A stretch of DNA of 12,329 bases from assembly GCA_022496205.1 (NCBI GenBank), contig WTXD01000327.1, positions 1-12,329 of the forward strand, in the 5' to 3' direction. The notes beneath the pieces are model-generated. The model made no database searches, was not told where the DNA came from, and worked only from the letters and a program-made list of their open reading frames with translations. Position numbers and translations under genes: made by a program. Source of the DNA: Gloeopeniophorella convolvens (Eukaryota > Basidiomycota > Agaricomycetes > Russulales). How positions within the stretch are numbered: the first letter of the stretch is position 1; every line of letters begins with the position of its first letter. This document shows, piece by piece, positions 9,774 through 12,329 of the stretch.

Positions 9774-10080
9774 GAGTTGATGTGCACCAAGGTCGCCTAC
9801 CTAAAACAAGTCGAAAGACCATGGGTGGCCCAGGACGGCCCATGACACCCTGTCAGGGGTCGCCAACACACGAAAGAATGATATGGTTCATACAGAGGCG
9901 GCGCAGACCGACATTCCTCCTCTGGGATTTGCGAATAGCTGCCTAGACGTAAGTACTGAAAGCTTCCGCGACAAAATTTGGGAACGGACTTAACATACTC
10001 TGGTATGATGCGAGGAAAGAAGGTCACGTCCACCATTTAAGACCAATATAGTCGAGTGAGATATGGGGTCCAGTGTCTGC

Positions 10081-10129
10081 CTTTTGCGGGGAAGGAGCAT
10101 GGAGATGCTCCCCCCTCTGTCCGCAAAAG
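10081..10129. repeat. Compound stem-loop (9 bp outer, 7 bp inner stem)
   Basis: The outer arms CTTTTGCGG (10081-10089) and CCGCAAAAG (10121-10129) are perfect reverse complements. Inside them GGAGCAT (10094-10100) and ATGCTCC (10105-10111) form a second perfect stem around a 4-nt GGAG loop. The two stems are joined by 4 nt on one side and 9 nt on the other. Sixteen perfect pairs within 49 bases are unlikely by chance. I see no target-site duplication and no B box, so I cannot assign it to a mobile element or known RNA class. Confidence 0.55.
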
Positions 10130-10368
10130 AGTCAGGTCTGAGGGCATGCCGCCGACCGTACCGCATGTGAGGCCTCCATTGAAAGCTCAAGCTTAAGTCA
10201 GCCTAAGTTCTGGGAAATCTCTTTCCATATCCATGAGCAACGCACTGTGCGAATTGATGGTATCGAGTCCATTTCAATGCAGGAGAGTCGGAGAAAGCTC
10301 GACGCACCTCATGAAGTTCGCCAATGCATGCAGGTGGTGGAGGAAGACCACAGTGACCAGTGACCAGT

Positions 10369-10389
10369 ATGGTTTCTGAAGTAAACCAT
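10369..10389. repeat. Short hairpin next to a GTGACCA direct repeat
   Basis: ATGGTTT (10369-10375) and AAACCAT (10383-10389) flank a 7-nt loop. Just before it GTGACCA is repeated twice in tandem (10353-10366). No function is evident. Confidence 0.25.
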
Positions 10390-11314
10390 GGAATAATCCG
10401 GTATATTTCAGCAGAGAAGGACGGCAGCAGTGACCCACAGGTACATGTGCTACGGGAAGGGTTACTCTCTGCCCTCCGCACTCCGAATTGGACCGATCTA
10501 GGGGCGACATGCGTGCAAGGCCCAGTTGATTCACTACACGTAGGAGATACTTTCCGTACGAGACAAGGAGAGGTAGTCCATGGACCACATCGGTAGAGTG
10601 CATTGAACCAAACGGCGTACTGCTTCGACAACAATCCTGGGGGCTTTAAAGGCTTCTGACACAGTTCGGAGATAAATTGGTCATGCAGGAACCAGATGTT
10701 ACGCATGGGAGAGTGTTGTCATACAAGTGACCCGGAACTAACGCCAGTACTCCGTATAGACCACCTCTTCAGGTTCGTGAGACAGTGCGAGTGGCGGGAA
10801 GAAGTGGGTGAGAGACTGTGTCGTGAAGGAGAGACACGTACATAAGGTTACGAGGTACGCGTGTAATGAACTTGGGGATCGTAGGGTCGGTCGGTTGGTC
10901 CAAAGAAATATGTCAGAAGCGCCAGGTCCGCAGAACCAGTCACGGACCACGAAGACCAAACAGGTAGTATGCGTCGTTGAATGCCCTCCGTACCCCGCGC
11001 TTCTTCTAGTCAATCCGGAGCTAGAGGGTTGCAGACTCTAGCCTCGAGGCGGTTCTGGAGCGCTTCGAAGTCGTTTCTCGGTCGAAGGCGGGAAAGGGGG
11101 CCCAGGTCAGGGTAATGTTAGACTGTGATACTTAGATAGATGGCCGAAATTCAAGCACGATATGAGTAAGTAATATCTCTGTCGAGTGAGTGACGAACGG
11201 ACGAGATACGCAAGGGGAGAGGAGGGGGGCGTTCGGCGTTGCGGCGATCACGACTGCAGCGGTGGTGTGGGACCAAAATGCAGCAAAATGCCGGCGCCAG
11301 AGCCATGGCGCTAT

Positions 11315-11323
11315 TCCCACGCT
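11315..11323 (+). promoter_or_regulatory. TCCCACGCT block shared by both transporter promoters (copy 2)
   Basis: The nine bases are identical to those at 6566-6574. They begin 275 bp before this gene's ATG, against 276 bp for the first paralogue. Confidence 0.45.
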
Positions 11324-11461
11324 CGAATTGCTGAGGACGGGCGCCCGCAAGGTCTTGTGAGTTGTGGTGCAACCTGCCGCTTGGGAAAAGACAACGTCTT
11401 CAAGAATATCTCTCTGACAAACCATGCCTTCATGGGTGGTGCTCCCAGCCGGGAAAACGGT

Positions 11462-11495
11462 GTCAGCTGGGCCTCTACGGCACCGCCTTCTCCGC
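11462..11495 (+). promoter_or_regulatory. GTCAGCTGG block and decayed CreA/Mig1-like sites of the second transporter
   Basis: GTCAGCTGG (11462-11470) matches the first promoter. The following CCGCCTTC-TCCGC-TTCGA segment aligns with the first promoter's double CCCCGC. Here the two hexamers read CACCGC and CTCCGC; only the second still fits SYGGRG on the other strand. Confidence 0.4.
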
Positions 11496-11501
11496 GTTCG
11501 A

Positions 11502-11509
11502 CTATAAAG
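11502..11509 (+). promoter_or_regulatory. TATA box of the second transporter gene
   Basis: CTATAAAG lies 88 bp before the ATG at 11590, at the position equivalent to CATAAAAG in the first paralogue. A tiny upstream frame (11518-11544, 8 codons) lies between box and start, but it may sit before the transcription start. Confidence 0.65.
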
Positions 11510-11589
11510 CGGCTGCGATGGTTCGAGTCCTGTTTTACCTCTAGGTCTCTCCCTACCCCACCACCCCCAGGTCTCCTCGATTCACAGAA

Positions 11590-12329
11590 ATGGGAGTCAG
11601 CGTTGGGGTCGCTCAAGGGAAGGAAATTGGATACCACCATCTCCTTGACCCCACGAGACGTTGGTACAACAACCGACGGTGCGCACCAATGGATCTTGCA
11701 CACCGAGGTTATTTCTGTCGTCTCACATATCTTTCTAGGTTGATATCTCTTCATGGATGGATATTCTTGCTTCTCATCACATCATCCACCAATGGGTATG
11801 ATGGCTCGATGATGAATGCACTTCAAGCCGAGAAGACTTGGAATGCCTACTTTAATAATCCACACGGTGGTCAGCTTGGACTACTGAACGCCATCCAGGT
11901 AGGCTGGCAGTTGTTTTGCGTGGCGCAGGTCTCATGTGTGACGTGTCCCTAGAATATTGGGAGCTTGGCAGCCTACCCCTTCGCCCCCTACCTGTCAGAT
12001 GGTATTGGTCGCCGTCGCACTATCGCCTTCGGTGCCTCCATCATGTTGGCTGCTACGGCTATTCAGACCGCCTCCCAGTCGGTCGGAATGTTCATTGGTG
12101 CTCGGTTAGTATATACTAAGGTTTCCTGGTCACTCTCTAACAAACCGTATTCTAAGGTTCTTGATCGGTTTCGGCCTTACCTTCGCTGCAAATTCTGCCC
12201 CTATGTTGGTTACTGAGGTGGCTTACCCACTATACCGCGCACCATTGACGTCCCTGTACAACTCTCTCTGGTATACTGGTTCCATCATGTACGTTCTACG
12301 CCCCCGCCTCGTTCATCTTACCTTAAACT
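11590..12329 (+). CDS. MFS sugar transporter, tandem paralogue, 5' part (runs off the right edge)
   Basis: This is the N-terminal third of a second sugar porter. Visible exons are 11590-11678, 11739-11898, 11953-12104 and 12157-12288; the fourth intron begins with GTACGT at 12289. The three complete introns are 60, 54 and 52 bp. Exons 2 to 4 are 160, 152 and 132 bp, exactly as in the first transporter, with identical intron phases. Exon 1 is one codon longer. The 178 visible residues include NGYDGSMMN in helix 1 and DGIGRRR in the first cytoplasmic loop, and are about 85-90% identical to the paralogue by eye. Differences include K/R after GRR, two changes in the residues before VxMFIGAR, and TGSIM in place of SGAIV at the end of exon 4. 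No stop or frameshift is seen, so it looks functional so far. The intron sequences have diverged fully, so the duplication is not very recent. Confidence 0.93.

Larger units (their letters stand above)
8761..11314. other. Spacer between the tandem transporter genes
   Basis: This 2.55 kb contains no gene I can support. Open frames (for example 9070-9330 minus, 10203-10706 minus and 10360-10596 plus) overlap on opposite strands and lack any motif. It begins with the 3' untranslated region of the first transporter; no AATAAA lies within 650 bp of its stop. Structured elements are an inverted repeat at 9184-9207, a hairpin with a T-run at 9751-9773, a compound hairpin at 10081-10129, a short hairpin at 10369-10389 and a 10-bp palindrome GTCCATGGAC at 10576-10585. 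I see no remnant of transporter coding sequence. Confidence 0.4.

Noticed and set aside
10203..10706. Minus-strand 167-codon open frame between the transporters
   Set aside because: Other open frames overlap it on both strands (10274-10603, 10360-10596). It has no recognisable domain and random-like residue use.
11520..11530. GGTTCGAGTCC, a perfect tRNA B box, in the second transporter's leader
   Set aside because: No A box, acceptor stem or cloverleaf can be formed around it. It sits between the TATA box and the ATG of a protein gene.

Overview
The window looks like nuclear DNA of a filamentous fungus, most probably a basidiomycete (Agaricomycete-like). The supportable genes are split by many very short introns (47-61 bp) with GT-AG ends and, in several, CTNAY-like branch points close to the acceptor. 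The DNA is moderately GC-rich and coding exons favour C-ending codons. No bacterial or organellar gene organisation is seen. All protein models below were spliced by hand from splice signals and protein continuity; no search was run.

Left end (1-2400): a divergent pair. On the minus strand is a four- or five-exon gene starting at 739 and running to 75 or off the left edge. It encodes a helix-rich protein I do not recognise. On the plus strand, 1459-2382, is a six-exon gene for a 212-residue EXPERA-domain protein of the emopamil-binding protein family (sterol delta8-delta7 isomerase-like), with all the expected active-site residues. The 719 bp between their starts carries two CACGTG E-boxes, CCAAT boxes and a GTGACC repeat.

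Middle (2400-6560): a gene-poor stretch of about 4.2 kb. The only feature I can defend is a tRNA-Trp(CCA) gene at 4823-4894 with A box, B box and a T6 Pol III terminator. The open frames here are short, overlap on both strands and look like chance.

Right part (6566-12329): two tandem, same-direction paralogues of a major-facilitator sugar transporter (lactose permease/hexose transporter type). The first (6842-8760, eight exons, 518 residues) is complete. The second (11590 to beyond the right edge, four exons visible) has the same intron positions and phases and about 85-90% protein identity by eye. The two also share promoter elements: a TCCCACGCT block about 275 bp before each start, a GTCAGCTGG block, CreA/Mig1-like sites and a TATA box about 90 bp before each ATG. 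The upstream region was therefore duplicated with the gene.

The 2.55 kb between the paralogues has no gene I can support. It does hold a striking two-part hairpin (10081-10129), a hairpin plus T-run that resembles a bacterial intrinsic terminator (9751-9773), and a 7-bp inverted repeat of CGG triplets (9184-9207). I found no clear new multi-gene system. The most useful leads are the unrecognised minus-strand gene, the shared promoter footprint of the transporters, and these hairpins.
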